A program made the position numbers and the translations under genes. From Bacteroidota bacterium (GTDB lineage Bacteria; Bacteroidota; Bacteroidia; B-17B0; Aurantibacillaceae), in NCBI GenBank assembly GCA_021156365.1, contig JAJNDK010000017.1, positions 1-64,000 of the forward strand: 64,000 bases of DNA, in the 5' to 3' direction. The notes below the pieces were generated by a model. The model was not told where the DNA came from. It was given only the letters and a program-made list of their open reading frames with translations, and did not search any database. Below, one piece after another: positions 37,514 to 45,991 of this stretch; within the stretch, counting starts at the first letter, position 1, and each line of letters starts with the position of its first letter.

Positions 37514-37703
37514 TTTACCGCAAAGAGCATGAAGTTATACGCTCGCGAAGCCTCGCGAGGGCGCAAAGTTTTGATTCTATTAGCTATACTTAATTTTTCA
37601 CATGGAAATACCTACACAACCATCCGCGAAATCTGCATCAATCCGCGGCTGCATTCCATGTTCCTCTCTGCAGCCTTTGCGTGCATTTCTCGCGAGCGGT
37701 TAA
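37514..37703. repeat. Composite intergenic repeat element (about 190 bp)
   Basis: It begins TTTTACCGCAAAGAGC and ends GCGGTTAAA, the termini of the ACCGCAAAG family also seen perfectly paired at 57729-57866. A TCGCGAAGCCTCGCGA palindrome sits inside the left part (37543-37558), and a half copy, TCTCGCGAGCGGTTA, lies at the right end (37688-37702). The interior also has the CCGCGAAATCTGCATCAATC-type stretch of the other family, so it looks like nested repeats. No gene is supported here. Confidence 0.7.
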
Positions 37704-37710
37704 ATCCAAC

Positions 37711-37736
37711 AAAAAACCCCGACGTTTCGGTCGGGG
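37711..37736 (-). terminator. Intrinsic terminator of the 37794-38222 gene
   Basis: CCCCGAC (37717-37723) pairs with GTCGGGG (37730-37736). On the minus strand the stem is followed by TTTTTT. Confidence 0.85.
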
Positions 37737-37793
37737 CATCTTGCGTTCAAAGTAACCGCTGTTTAATTCAAAAAACAAAATGGCTACATTATC

Positions 37794-38222
37794 TTAATTC
37801 AGCTTGAATTTCGGGATCTTGCCCTCGTTCATCAGCTGTACGCATTTCTTTTTATGTTCTTCGAAATTACCGAAAGCCAAAGCATCCAGCATTTCTTCAC
37901 GCGACATTTCCGGGTTATTGAATTTTTTGCGGATCTCCATGGAGCAACGATCTACAAACTTTTCAAAGTGCTGAGGCGCCCACACATATCCTTGCCCTGC
38001 CACTACTTTGAATTCCTCCGGCAAAACGCCTTCGATTTTCGACTTTACCTCGATTCCCTGGTAGGTCTTCGGTAAGCTCCTGTTATCGAACACAAAAGGC
38101 TTTGAGATCATGATCACATGCTTCTTACGTTTGGGGTCGATCATGTTCAATCCCTCTACACGCAAGCCTTTTTTCTTAAGGGAAGCGAATTTTGACTCAA
38201 AATCTTTAAGTATCTCGAACAT
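37794..38222 (-). CDS. Hypothetical cytoplasmic protein (142 aa)
   Basis: The start is ATG 38222 (MFEILKDFESKFASLKKKGL). It is a basic protein without a signal peptide. Visible segments are VEGLNMIDPKRKKHVIMISK, GIEVKSKIEGVLPEEFKVV and a helical C-terminus (SREEMLDALAFGNFEEHKKKC). It does not resemble ribosomal proteins L35 or L20, which usually follow infC. I do not recognise a function. It is flanked by the infC terminator upstream and its own terminator downstream. Confidence 0.65.
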   Translation of the reverse strand: MFEILKDFESKFASLKKKGLRVEGLNMIDPKRKKHVIMISKPFVFDNRSLPKTYQGIEVKSKIEGVLPEEFKVVAGQGYVWAPQHFEKFVDRCSMEIRKKFNNPEMSREEMLDALAFGNFEEHKKKCVQLMNEGKIPKFKLN

Positions 38223-38433
38223 TGACAAAGTTTTCAACAAAGGTAGTCCCTTATTTGTTAAAAAAAAAGCGCTTCGACTATTGATTAAATACTTTCGTCT
38301 AATTATCTTTTCTACACCCGTAAAGTCAATTTTGTTAATTCCCTGTTAAATAGTTTTTCTTAAAAAATACAGATTATTGATAGTTAGACTTTTACAAGTT
38401 AATATATGCCAGTTTGTCTGAGAGCTTATCAAC

Positions 38434-38462
38434 AAAAAACCCTGACGTTCCGGTCAGGGTTT
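38434..38462 (-). terminator. Intrinsic terminator of thrS-infC
   Basis: AAACCCTGAC (38437-38446) pairs perfectly with GTCAGGGTTT (38453-38462) around GTTCCG. On the minus strand the stem ends in a T run. Confidence 0.88.
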
Positions 38463-38488
38463 AAATTCGATCATTTATTTAAAATAGC

Positions 38489-39094
38489 TTATTTCGATTT
38501 TTTCGGGGAAAGGATCATGATCATCCGTTTTCCTTCCAGCAATGGCATCTGCTCAGGCTTACCGAACTCTTCCAGCTCACTGGCAAAACGAAGCAATAAG
38601 ATCTCTCCCTGCTGCTTGAAAACGATCTCCCGGCCACGGAAAAACACGAAGGCTTTCACCTTGCACCCGTCCTGCAGGAATTTCATTGCATGGTTCTTCT
38701 TGAAATTATAATCGTGATCATCCGTATGCGGTCCGAAACGGATCTCTTTTACCACAACTTTCGCTGCTTTCGACTTGATCTCTTTTTGCTTTTTCTTTAA
38801 CTCGTAAAGGAATTTTTTGTAGTCGATGATCTTACATACAGGTGGTTCGATATTCGGTGCAATTTCCACCAGGTCGAGTCCCTGTGCCTCTGCCATCTCC
38901 AGAGCTTTGGAGATCGGATACACTCCTGTTTCAATTCCGTCGCCTACTACACGAACCTCCGTTGCGGTGATCCGTCCGTTGATCTTGTGAGCATCTTCTT
39001 TTTTTTGCGGTCCTCTGTTGTAAGGACGTGGTCCTTTATGAAAAGGGCGCGGTGGGCCTGTTGTAGGAGCAGGCTTTTTGTATGGTAAACTAAT
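38489..39094 (-). CDS. infC: Translation initiation factor IF-3 with AUU start
   Basis: IF-3 binds the 30S subunit and controls start-codon selection. The reading frame continues in phase upstream of the first canonical start to an ATT at 39094, preceded 5 nt upstream by GGAGG (39104-39100). It gives [20 protein letters not shown], then [20 protein letters not shown] and the classical N-domain [22 protein letters not shown]. The C domain is [21 protein letters not shown] ... MILSPKK. The length of 201 residues is normal with a basic Bacteroidota N-terminal extension. An AUU start underlies IF-3 autoregulation in other bacteria and the same is likely here. It is 31 bp downstream of thrS. Confidence 0.95.
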   Translation of the reverse strand: MSLPYKKPAPTTGPPRPFHKGPRPYNRGPQKKEDAHKINGRITATEVRVVGDGIETGVYPISKALEMAEAQGLDLVEIAPNIEPPVCKIIDYKKFLYELKKKQKEIKSKAAKVVVKEIRFGPHTDDHDYNFKKNHAMKFLQDGCKVKAFVFFRGREIVFKQQGEILLLRFASELEEFGKPEQMPLLEGKRMIMILSPKKSK

Positions 39095-39099
39095 ATTAA

Positions 39100-39104
39100 C
39101 CTCC
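39100..39104 (-). promoter_or_regulatory. Shine-Dalgarno sequence that decides the AUU start of infC
   Basis: GGAGG on the minus strand lies 5 nt before ATT. It is notable because most genes in this window have no recognisable Shine-Dalgarno site. Confidence 0.8.
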
Positions 39105-39125
39105 GTTTTTAATTATTACTGTTTT

Positions 39126-41063
39126 TTAATTTTTAAAATCGTTCTCTATCTCTTCCTGCACCATCTTCGCAAATTCATCAATACTTACCGTACCGGTGTC
39201 GCCCTGCGTATGACGTCTTACAGACACTTTAGAGTCTGCTTCTTCTTTTTCGCCAACGATCAGCATGAAAGGTACTTTTTTGATCTCGTTGTCACGGATC
39301 TTCTTTCCTATCTTCTCATTCCTGTCGTCTACGAAGCCCCGAATATCGGAATTATTTAACAAACTTAAAACTTTTTCCGCGTAGTCATTGTATTTTTCAC
39401 TTATTGGTAATATAGCGATCTGGTCAGGCGCTAACCACAACGGGAAATTGCCTCCACAATGTTCTATCAATACCGCAATGAAACGCTCCAATGAACCGAA
39501 AGGTGCACGGTGGATCATAACAGGGCGATGTTTTTGATTATCAGCTCCGGTGTACTCCAGTTCAAAACGTTCAGGCAGGTTGTAATCCACCTGAATGGTT
39601 CCTAATTGCCATTTTCTTCCAAGGGCGTCTTTCACCATGAAATCAAGTTTAGGGCCATAGAAAGCCGCCTCACCCAATTCCACAACTGTTCTTAATCCCT
39701 TTTCCGAAGCAGACTCGATAATAGCCTGCTCTGCCAGCTTCCAGTTCTCATCCGTACCGATGTATTTCTCTTTATTCTCCGGATCACGCAGCGATATCTG
39801 TGCAGTATAATCTTCAAAGCCGAGGGCATTGAATACATGCAACACGAGGTCGATCACCTTAATGAATTCTTCCTTCACCTGGTCGGGACGGCAGAACAAA
39901 TGCGCATCATCCTGGGTAAAGCCACGCACACGTGTCAAACCATGAAGCTCGCCATGCTGTTCATAACGATATACGGTTCCGAACTCTGCCAGACGAACCG
40001 GCAGGTCTTTGTAGGATTTCGGAGATGATTTATAGATCTCGCAGTGATGCGGACAGTTCATCGGTTTCAGGAAGAACTCCTCCCCTTCCTGAGGTGTTTT
40101 GATCGGCTGAAAGGAATCGGCTCCGTATTTTTCATAATGCCCGGAGCATACATACAGATCCTTGAGTGCGATATGCGGAGTAACCACCGGCAGGTAACCT
40201 GCCTTTTGTTGTGCCTTGCGCATGAACTGCTCCAGCTTTTCACGCAGCATAGCTCCTTTCGGCAGCCACAAGGGCAGGCCTAATCCTACTTTTTCAGAAA
40301 AGGTAAACAATTCCAATTCTTTGCCCAGCTTCCGGTGATCGCGTTTCTTCGCTTCTTCCAGCATTACCAGGTATTCCTTCAGTTCTTTGTCTTTTTGGAA
40401 AGTGATCCCGTAGATGCGGGTGAGCATTTTATTTTTTTCATCGCCTCTCCAGTATGCACCTGCCACATTCAGCAGCTTCACTGCTTTGATGAAACCGGTG
40501 TTCGGGATATGAGGTCCGCGGCAGAGATCAGTGAAATCACCCTGTGTATAAAATGTAATGCTGCCATCCTGCAAACCTTCTATTAATTCCAGCTTATACG
40601 GATCTGCTTTTTCGGTGAAATACGTAAGCGCATCTGCTTTCGAAACTTCTTTGCGTTCGTATGCACTGTTCTTCTTCGCCAGCTCCAGCATTTTGGCTTC
40701 CACTTCTGCAATGTTATCAAGCGAAAATGTTTTATCGCCGAAATCGACATCGTAATAGAACCCGTTTTCGATAGCGGGCCCGATCGCGAATTTAGCGCCG
40801 GGGTACAATGCTTCCAGGGCTTCTGCCATTAAATGCGCAGAGGAGTGCCACATGGTCTGTTTACCGTCGGTGTCGTTCCAGGTTAATAACTGCAGTGTAG
40901 CATCGTTGTTTACGGGGCGCGTGGCATCCCATACTTCGCCGTTCACTTTTGCTGCTAAAACGTTTCTTGCTAATCCTTCGCTGATGCTCTGAGCGATCTG
41001 GAGAGAAGTGGTTCCTTTCGGATACTGACGCACGGAGCCGTCAGGTAATGTAATGTTTATCAT
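39126..41063 (-). CDS. thrS: Threonine-tRNA ligase
   Basis: A 645-residue ThrRS with all expected domains: TGS ([19 protein letters not shown]), the editing SAD domain ([20 protein letters not shown] ... [23 protein letters not shown]), and the class II core. The core has motif 2 ([20 protein letters not shown]), the zinc-binding cysteine ([12 protein letters not shown], Cys337) and motif 3 ([18 protein letters not shown]). The C-terminal anticodon-binding domain ends the protein. It forms an operon with infC, 31 bp downstream. Confidence 0.97.
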   Translation of the reverse strand: MINITLPDGSVRQYPKGTTSLQIAQSISEGLARNVLAAKVNGEVWDATRPVNNDATLQLLTWNDTDGKQTMWHSSAHLMAEALEALYPGAKFAIGPAIENGFYYDVDFGDKTFSLDNIAEVEAKMLELAKKNSAYERKEVSKADALTYFTEKADPYKLELIEGLQDGSITFYTQGDFTDLCRGPHIPNTGFIKAVKLLNVAGAYWRGDEKNKMLTRIYGITFQKDKELKEYLVMLEEAKKRDHRKLGKELELFTFSEKVGLGLPLWLPKGAMLREKLEQFMRKAQQKAGYLPVVTPHIALKDLYVCSGHYEKYGADSFQPIKTPQEGEEFFLKPMNCPHHCEIYKSSPKSYKDLPVRLAEFGTVYRYEQHGELHGLTRVRGFTQDDAHLFCRPDQVKEEFIKVIDLVLHVFNALGFEDYTAQISLRDPENKEKYIGTDENWKLAEQAIIESASEKGLRTVVELGEAAFYGPKLDFMVKDALGRKWQLGTIQVDYNLPERFELEYTGADNQKHRPVMIHRAPFGSLERFIAVLIEHCGGNFPLWLAPDQIAILPISEKYNDYAEKVLSLLNNSDIRGFVDDRNEKIGKKIRDNEIKKVPFMLIVGEKEEADSKVSVRRHTQGDTGTVSIDEFAKMVQEEIENDFKN

Positions 41064-41263
41064 AAAATTGTTTTGCCTACCTACAACATAGGTTAGAATT
41101 CAGGCACAAAGATAGTTGATTTTTCACTAATATTAAAAAAGATATTAACCAGATACCGCCAAAAATCAACCACTTACCGGTAAAAGATACACACTTACTA
41201 ATTTATATAATAAACTCTGCGGGGGAATAAAAAAATTGGATTAAATTAGTACAAAACTCGTCC

Positions 41264-42604
41264 ATGATGAATCTAAAAATAAAACTTTTTCTGCCGGTAC
41301 TTTTTCCCTTGTTTTTAGCGGGCCAGACCGGCATCTGGGGAGTCACCCAACTCCCACAACCTGCTTCCTACCTGCAGGCAGCTACAAGTGGAGATAAAGC
41401 GTTTTTCTTAGGATTCAATAACGGATATCTTTACATCTACGATGAGCCAACCAATTACTGGAGTACAATCACTCTTCCCAACACGAAAATGCAACCTTCT
41501 ATTGGCGCTCTCGGTTCGAAAATATATATCAGCGGTGATTCTGCTGTAATAGCCGGAATGTTTGTAATTTCTTCCCCATCCCGAACGATCTACGTATACG
41601 ATTACGTGAACGATTCCTGGTCGGTTGAATACCTTTCTACAACAAGAAGACAGGTAAAAATATGTAGTCTTGGCTCCAAAATTTATTTCACAGGCGGTTA
41701 TATAGATGGGGGCGGACCGATGGGAGGCAGCTCACAAATAGGACAAAGTACGGTGGATATATATGATTCATCATCAGACAATTGGTCGGTCATTCACATG
41801 CCAAATGGCAGACTGGGTCACACGGCATATGCACAAGACGATAAAGTGTTTATAGGTGGCGGTGTGGACGCAAACGTTTTCGGGAACGCCACTTTTATGC
41901 CCACCGATATATACAGCCCTGCAACCAATACATGGACTACCTATACCCCAAGTATGGTATCTAATTTCATTGCATTAAGCGGTATCGATACTACGGTTTT
42001 TATGTTTTATGGGAAAAATCTGATGAACAATACTTCGCATGCCAATTATGAACAATATGATCTCAGTGCAGAACAGTGGAGTGCGCATCTTTTTGCAACA
42101 ACCGGTGACAGAAAAAGTGCAATAGCGGGCAGCGACCGTGTTTTTACCGGAGGCGGTGACCAGTACCTGGATGTATATTATGCACCATCTCATTCTTTCT
42201 ATACCGACTCACTTGCACTCAAACGGGATTATATCTGTTTCGCTTCTGTGAACAAAAAGGTGCTTTTCGCAGGTGGGACACTTTCGAATGGAAATCCCAC
42301 TGATCATGTTGACATTTTCGTAGATACTACAGCCACCATTGGAATAAAGAAAAAACAGGAAGCTATTCAGCTGAACATCTTTCCTAACCCGGCCGACAAC
42401 CTGGTCATTATCGACCTCGGCAGCAAAACACCATCAGCCCAATTGCAGCTCACAGATATCTCAGGAAAAGAAGTGCAGACTGTTTCGATCGCCAATACCG
42501 GCCGTTTCGATCTGAATACTTCCACCTTAGCCAATGGCATATATCTGTTGAAGGTGCAGACCGGACAACATAGTGTACAGCAAAAGATAGTGATCGTACA
42601 CTAA
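41264..42604 (+). CDS. Kelch-like repeat secreted protein with T9SS type A domain (446 aa)
   Basis: A signal peptide (MMNLKIKLFLPVLFPLFLAGQ) precedes a kelch-type beta-propeller (about 25-350), with repeated units such as GSKIYFTGGYIDGGG ... VDIYDSSSDNWSVIHMP and DKVFIGGGVDAN ... TDIYSPATNTWTTYTP. The last 80 residues are a type A sorting domain (NIFPNPADNLVIIDL ... TDISGKEVQTV ... GIYLLKVQTGQH). Its stop codon overlaps that of the convergent thioesterase gene (CTAA at 42601-42604). Confidence 0.88.
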   Translation: MMNLKIKLFLPVLFPLFLAGQTGIWGVTQLPQPASYLQAATSGDKAFFLGFNNGYLYIYDEPTNYWSTITLPNTKMQPSIGALGSKIYISGDSAVIAGMFVISSPSRTIYVYDYVNDSWSVEYLSTTRRQVKICSLGSKIYFTGGYIDGGGPMGGSSQIGQSTVDIYDSSSDNWSVIHMPNGRLGHTAYAQDDKVFIGGGVDANVFGNATFMPTDIYSPATNTWTTYTPSMVSNFIALSGIDTTVFMFYGKNLMNNTSHANYEQYDLSAEQWSAHLFATTGDRKSAIAGSDRVFTGGGDQYLDVYYAPSHSFYTDSLALKRDYICFASVNKKVLFAGGTLSNGNPTDHVDIFVDTTATIGIKKKQEAIQLNIFPNPADNLVIIDLGSKTPSAQLQLTDISGKEVQTVSIANTGRFDLNTSTLANGIYLLKVQTGQHSVQQKIVIVH

Positions 42605-43035
42605 TATCCCGCTTTCTCCGCCGGATATGCATTGAAGGTCCCATTGCCTTTTGCTATGATCGTGTTGTTACGATTGGTTGCAAGGATCTCTCCTGCCGAA
42701 AAAACGATGCGATTGCCTTTCTTCTCCACCCAGGCTGTTCCTTCTAAGACATCGCCCAACAGAGCAGGACTAAAGAAATTCGTTTTGTATTCCACAGTCG
42801 ACACTACCTTGTTATCGACAGCAACAGCCGACAGGGCCGCAACACCAAGCATACCATCCATCAATGCTGCTATCAGCCCTCCATGAGCTGCATGCGGCGT
42901 AGCCAGGTGTTTTTCAACCACCGTAAGACGATAGGTGATCCTCCCCTGCTCTACCTGTGTGAGCTCCATTCCAAGCAAAGTGCCGAAATGATTGTAACGT
43001 CCGTATTTTTCGATCAGTTGATTGTCTATCGGCAT
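42601..43035 (-). CDS. PaaI-like hotdog-fold thioesterase
   Basis: A 144-residue protein starting at ATG 43035 (MPIDNQLIEKYGRYNHFG); the upstream frame to 43158 runs through a terminator. Hotdog features include HFGTLLGMELTQVEQGRITYRL, the catalytic-loop region ATPHAAHGGLIAALMDG and VSTVEYKTNFFSPALLGDVL. It likely hydrolyses acyl-CoA esters in the cytoplasm; the substrate is unknown. Confidence 0.87.
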   Translation of the reverse strand: MPIDNQLIEKYGRYNHFGTLLGMELTQVEQGRITYRLTVVEKHLATPHAAHGGLIAALMDGMLGVAALSAVAVDNKVVSTVEYKTNFFSPALLGDVLEGTAWVEKKGNRIVFSAGEILATNRNNTIIAKGNGTFNAYPAEKAGY

Positions 43036-43050
43036 ATATTGTTTTGTATA

Positions 43051-43085
43051 AAAAAAGGGTTCGCGCAGAAGTACCACGCGAACCC
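43051..43085 (-). terminator. Intrinsic terminator of the 43115-44707 gene
   Basis: GGGTTCGCG (43057-43065) pairs perfectly with CGCGAACCC (43077-43085). On the minus strand the stem is followed by TTTTTT. Confidence 0.88.
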
Positions 43086-43114
43086 AAAATTCGGTATTTT
43101 TTACCGGAAATATA

Positions 43115-44707
43115 TTATTCAATAATGATCTTATCCGTTTGCACTCCGTTTTCGCCAATAGCTTTTACAAAGTACATTCCTTTAGCGAGGTGATGCAGAT
43201 CAACTGTTTGCTGTGCCGACTTTCCATTCAGTGAAAACGTGTCGACCAGCTGCCCGTTCAGCGACAAGATCTCCGCTTTTACGGATCCATTCGTGGAAGA
43301 ACGAACTGTAAATATTCCATTGTTCGGATTCGGGTAGACAGTGATCAGGTTGTTCACTGTCTTCAGCTCCTTCACGCCCACTGCATTGTCGAATTCCAGT
43401 GTCCAGGAAGTAAGGTAGCCGATATCTGCACCTGCATCATCTGTAATCCACAGTTTCCATACACCATTCGGATCCTGCCCGTCGAATTTGGCAAAGCCCG
43501 GTGCTTCCTGCGGCTGGTAATATCCCGTAAGTATAGGATCTTCATCAAAAATAATGATATTGGTGAGCGCTGTATCGGTAAAAGTGATCATCGGGTAATC
43601 GACATTGTCGGCTCCGATCTGGTCTGCAAGGATCAGTGAATCGCCTCCGTTCGGGGAAATCAGTGTAAGCCGGAGATCATCCGGGTAGGTATGTGCAATG
43701 CTTTCGATGATCAAACGGTTGATACGGATATTCGTTCCCAGGTTATTTGCGATACCACAGAATGGAAGCTCAGAGATCACTCCTCCTACGGTATCATTAT
43801 CCGGAATAAAAGCAGTATCCAGGCTCGTTTTCGTCATAAGACCTGTTGCATCACTTGTCACCGTAAAAGCAATTGTATCATTGCTGCGATCTCCATCTGC
43901 TCCGAGCTGTGTATAGATCTTTACATTGTAGGTTCCGGGAGTGGCAAAGTTGGCTGTTCCCGTAAACGTATAAGAAGCTGAAGTTCCGGCAGGAACCGGT
44001 GTCGAAACATTTTCCGAAGTCACCGCTCCGTTCACACTGAAGGCAACCGGGAAATTCACTTCGTCCGCAGAGCCGATATTCTCAAAGCTCACTGTGATCT
44101 CCTCGCCTGTGCTGAAACTGCAGCTACGCGTTGTGCCCGCATATACATTCATTCTCAGATCGCTCGGAAGCACTTTGCGCACGCTGATATTGTCCACAAA
44201 CAAGCCATACATATCTGCCGCCGAATAACAGTTAAAACCTAAATTATACGTTCCGTTTGCAAGGATCTTCACTCCCACGGAAGCACTCTGGTATATATCA
44301 TTAGCTACATTGGGCTCATCCCAAAGGATCGCTGTTTGCGCAGCTACATTTTGTCCTGTTCCCATCGTCAGCTTCAGGCTTTCAGGATAGGTGGTACCGC
44401 CGATGGCCAGGTAATCGAATGTGATCACAATAGAGTCACCCATCACCAGGTTCAGCGGTGCCGAAAACGCCCACGCGTCAGCCGCATCCGTTTGAGAGTA
44501 TATATAGAACATCGACTGCTGTCCCTGTGAAGCCAGTGTAGGATCCTGGTCAAACAGGTCCCAGTCATTACCGGTCCCGTTATTAAATATGCTCCAGCCT
44601 GCCGGCGGAAACGTTGGACTTTCGAAGCTTTCTGTCATGATCACCTGCGCATTGGCACAGGTAGAAATAGCAAAAGCAGCAAATACTGTAAGTAATTGTT
44701 TTTTCAT
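43115..44707 (-). CDS. Secreted protein with choice-of-anchor, CARDB-like, P-domain and T9SS type A domain (530 aa)
   Basis: After the signal peptide (MKKQLLTVFAAFAISTCANAQ) comes a cleaved-adhesin/choice-of-anchor J-like domain (about 22-180, TESFESPTFPPAGWSIFNNG ... LFVDNISVRKV). A CARDB-like domain follows (about 185-280, VSFENIGSADEVNFPVAFSV). A proprotein-convertase P domain comes next (about 290-445, IPDNDTVGGVISELPF ... HTYPDDLRLTLISPNGGDS ... NGVWKLWITDDAG). The type A sorting domain is TVYPNPNNGIFTVRS ... GMYFVKAIGENG. No protease catalytic domain is present although P domains usually accompany one. It is an extracellular adhesion or binding protein. Confidence 0.87.
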   Translation of the reverse strand: MKKQLLTVFAAFAISTCANAQVIMTESFESPTFPPAGWSIFNNGTGNDWDLFDQDPTLASQGQQSMFYIYSQTDAADAWAFSAPLNLVMGDSIVITFDYLAIGGTTYPESLKLTMGTGQNVAAQTAILWDEPNVANDIYQSASVGVKILANGTYNLGFNCYSAADMYGLFVDNISVRKVLPSDLRMNVYAGTTRSCSFSTGEEITVSFENIGSADEVNFPVAFSVNGAVTSENVSTPVPAGTSASYTFTGTANFATPGTYNVKIYTQLGADGDRSNDTIAFTVTSDATGLMTKTSLDTAFIPDNDTVGGVISELPFCGIANNLGTNIRINRLIIESIAHTYPDDLRLTLISPNGGDSLILADQIGADNVDYPMITFTDTALTNIIIFDEDPILTGYYQPQEAPGFAKFDGQDPNGVWKLWITDDAGADIGYLTSWTLEFDNAVGVKELKTVNNLITVYPNPNNGIFTVRSSTNGSVKAEILSLNGQLVDTFSLNGKSAQQTVDLHHLAKGMYFVKAIGENGVQTDKIIIE

Positions 44708-44783
44708 TGCGATAAGTTTTTGTGTGAATAACTATAGATAAGAGTACTGCAATTTACGAATAAATTATTTATCCGCAAAAGCC

Positions 44784-45833
44784 TTATTCTTCTTTGCTAT
44801 AATATAAAGTGTAAAAATTCAATCCCTTTTTTTCATCAAATCCTTTTTTGATATAATCGTGACGACCATGCACATACACATGGAAGTTCTTATCGAGCTT
44901 GATCACCGAGCGCATGAACTTAGCATTCTTTTTCACCGCTGTCGGCGAGATCTCAAAGTCCTCTACTTCCGTCAAATGGTTCTCCTCGTTGTAGGTATGC
45001 CGGTAATCCTTGAATGCTTCTACCAGCTCCGGCGCTTTCATCACTTCCTGCTCAAAATCCTTGATATTAAAATTATCCCGCTCCTTGAAATATTTCATCG
45101 AACGATCCTGTATCAGCATCTTGTCCGTGCGCTCCACATTGTTCTCTTCAGTGAGCACTTCATCGCAAAAGCTCTTGCAGGTACTCAGCATCTGCTGCGT
45201 GTGGTAGAATTTGTCTTCGCGCATTTTGATGTTGAGGAAATCTTCCGTCCAGTACAATGCTGCTTCGGCAATCCGGTGGCTGTTGTCCACAATACTGATC
45301 TTGTAGCCGTGCTCACGCTCCGTGTTGAAGATCAGGCAGCCTTTGTCGAGCTTGTTGATGTTGATACCGTTCTCTGTTTCGATCTCGAACGTATCGAGGT
45401 GCTGGAATATTTTCAGGTAGGTCTCTTTGTTCTCCGATTTAAAGATCCCGATCGCATCGCAGAGCTCACCATCCACCACGCAATCGCGCAGGTAGGTAAC
45501 ATAGAACTCTCCACCTTTTATTTTCGGATGGTTGCTTTGATCATATAAACGCTGTGCGATCTTTTTCGAATTTTCGAAGAACGATTTCTGATCGTCGAAG
45601 ATCTCGGAAACAAAGGAATGTACGTCGTGAATTTTGATCGCGTCGCTTTTGCCGAACTGGTAATAGATATCCGTCTTAAATGGTGTTAAAAAAAAATGAA
45701 GCAGCGTTTCCTTTACAAATTCTTCTTTAAATTTGAAAGGTTCTTTGGAAAAGCTTACTTCTTCGCCATTTCCTTTATTACCTACGTAATGAACTGCAAA
45801 AGATGTTAATTCGGATCGCTTAAATTCTATCAT
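44784..45833 (-). CDS. Nucleoid-associated protein, NA37/YejK family
   Basis: A 349-residue cytoplasmic protein resembling the 37-kDa nucleoid-associated protein family. The N-terminus is KRSELTSFAVHYVGNKGNGEE; the middle has GGEFYVTYLRDCVVDGELCDAIGIFKS and LDKGCLIFNTEREHGYKISIVDNSH; the C-terminus has KLDKNFHVYVHGRHDYIKKGFD. Members associate with the chromosome in E. coli; the precise role is unclear. Confidence 0.82.
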   Translation of the reverse strand: MIEFKRSELTSFAVHYVGNKGNGEEVSFSKEPFKFKEEFVKETLLHFFLTPFKTDIYYQFGKSDAIKIHDVHSFVSEIFDDQKSFFENSKKIAQRLYDQSNHPKIKGGEFYVTYLRDCVVDGELCDAIGIFKSENKETYLKIFQHLDTFEIETENGININKLDKGCLIFNTEREHGYKISIVDNSHRIAEAALYWTEDFLNIKMREDKFYHTQQMLSTCKSFCDEVLTEENNVERTDKMLIQDRSMKYFKERDNFNIKDFEQEVMKAPELVEAFKDYRHTYNEENHLTEVEDFEISPTAVKKNAKFMRSVIKLDKNFHVYVHGRHDYIKKGFDEKKGLNFYTLYYSKEE

Positions 45834-45991
45834 GGCACAAATTGTGTTACTGGGAAATGCGAAAATAACCCTTTGGATGGTTTAGGCGGGAAAATGATTT
45901 CAACAAAATGGGACAAGTGGTGAATAAATTGTTTGAATGAAGACCCAAAGCCAAATGGATTACGTACATTTATCTAACTAAAAAGCAAACT

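Noticed and set aside
37529-37807. 92-codon frame in the plus strand
   Set aside because: It runs through the palindromes, a terminator and the end of the convergent gene, so it is a product of the repeats.
43115-44707. Secreted protease, because a P domain is present
   Set aside because: No subtilisin, trypsin or metalloprotease catalytic motif is present anywhere in the protein.
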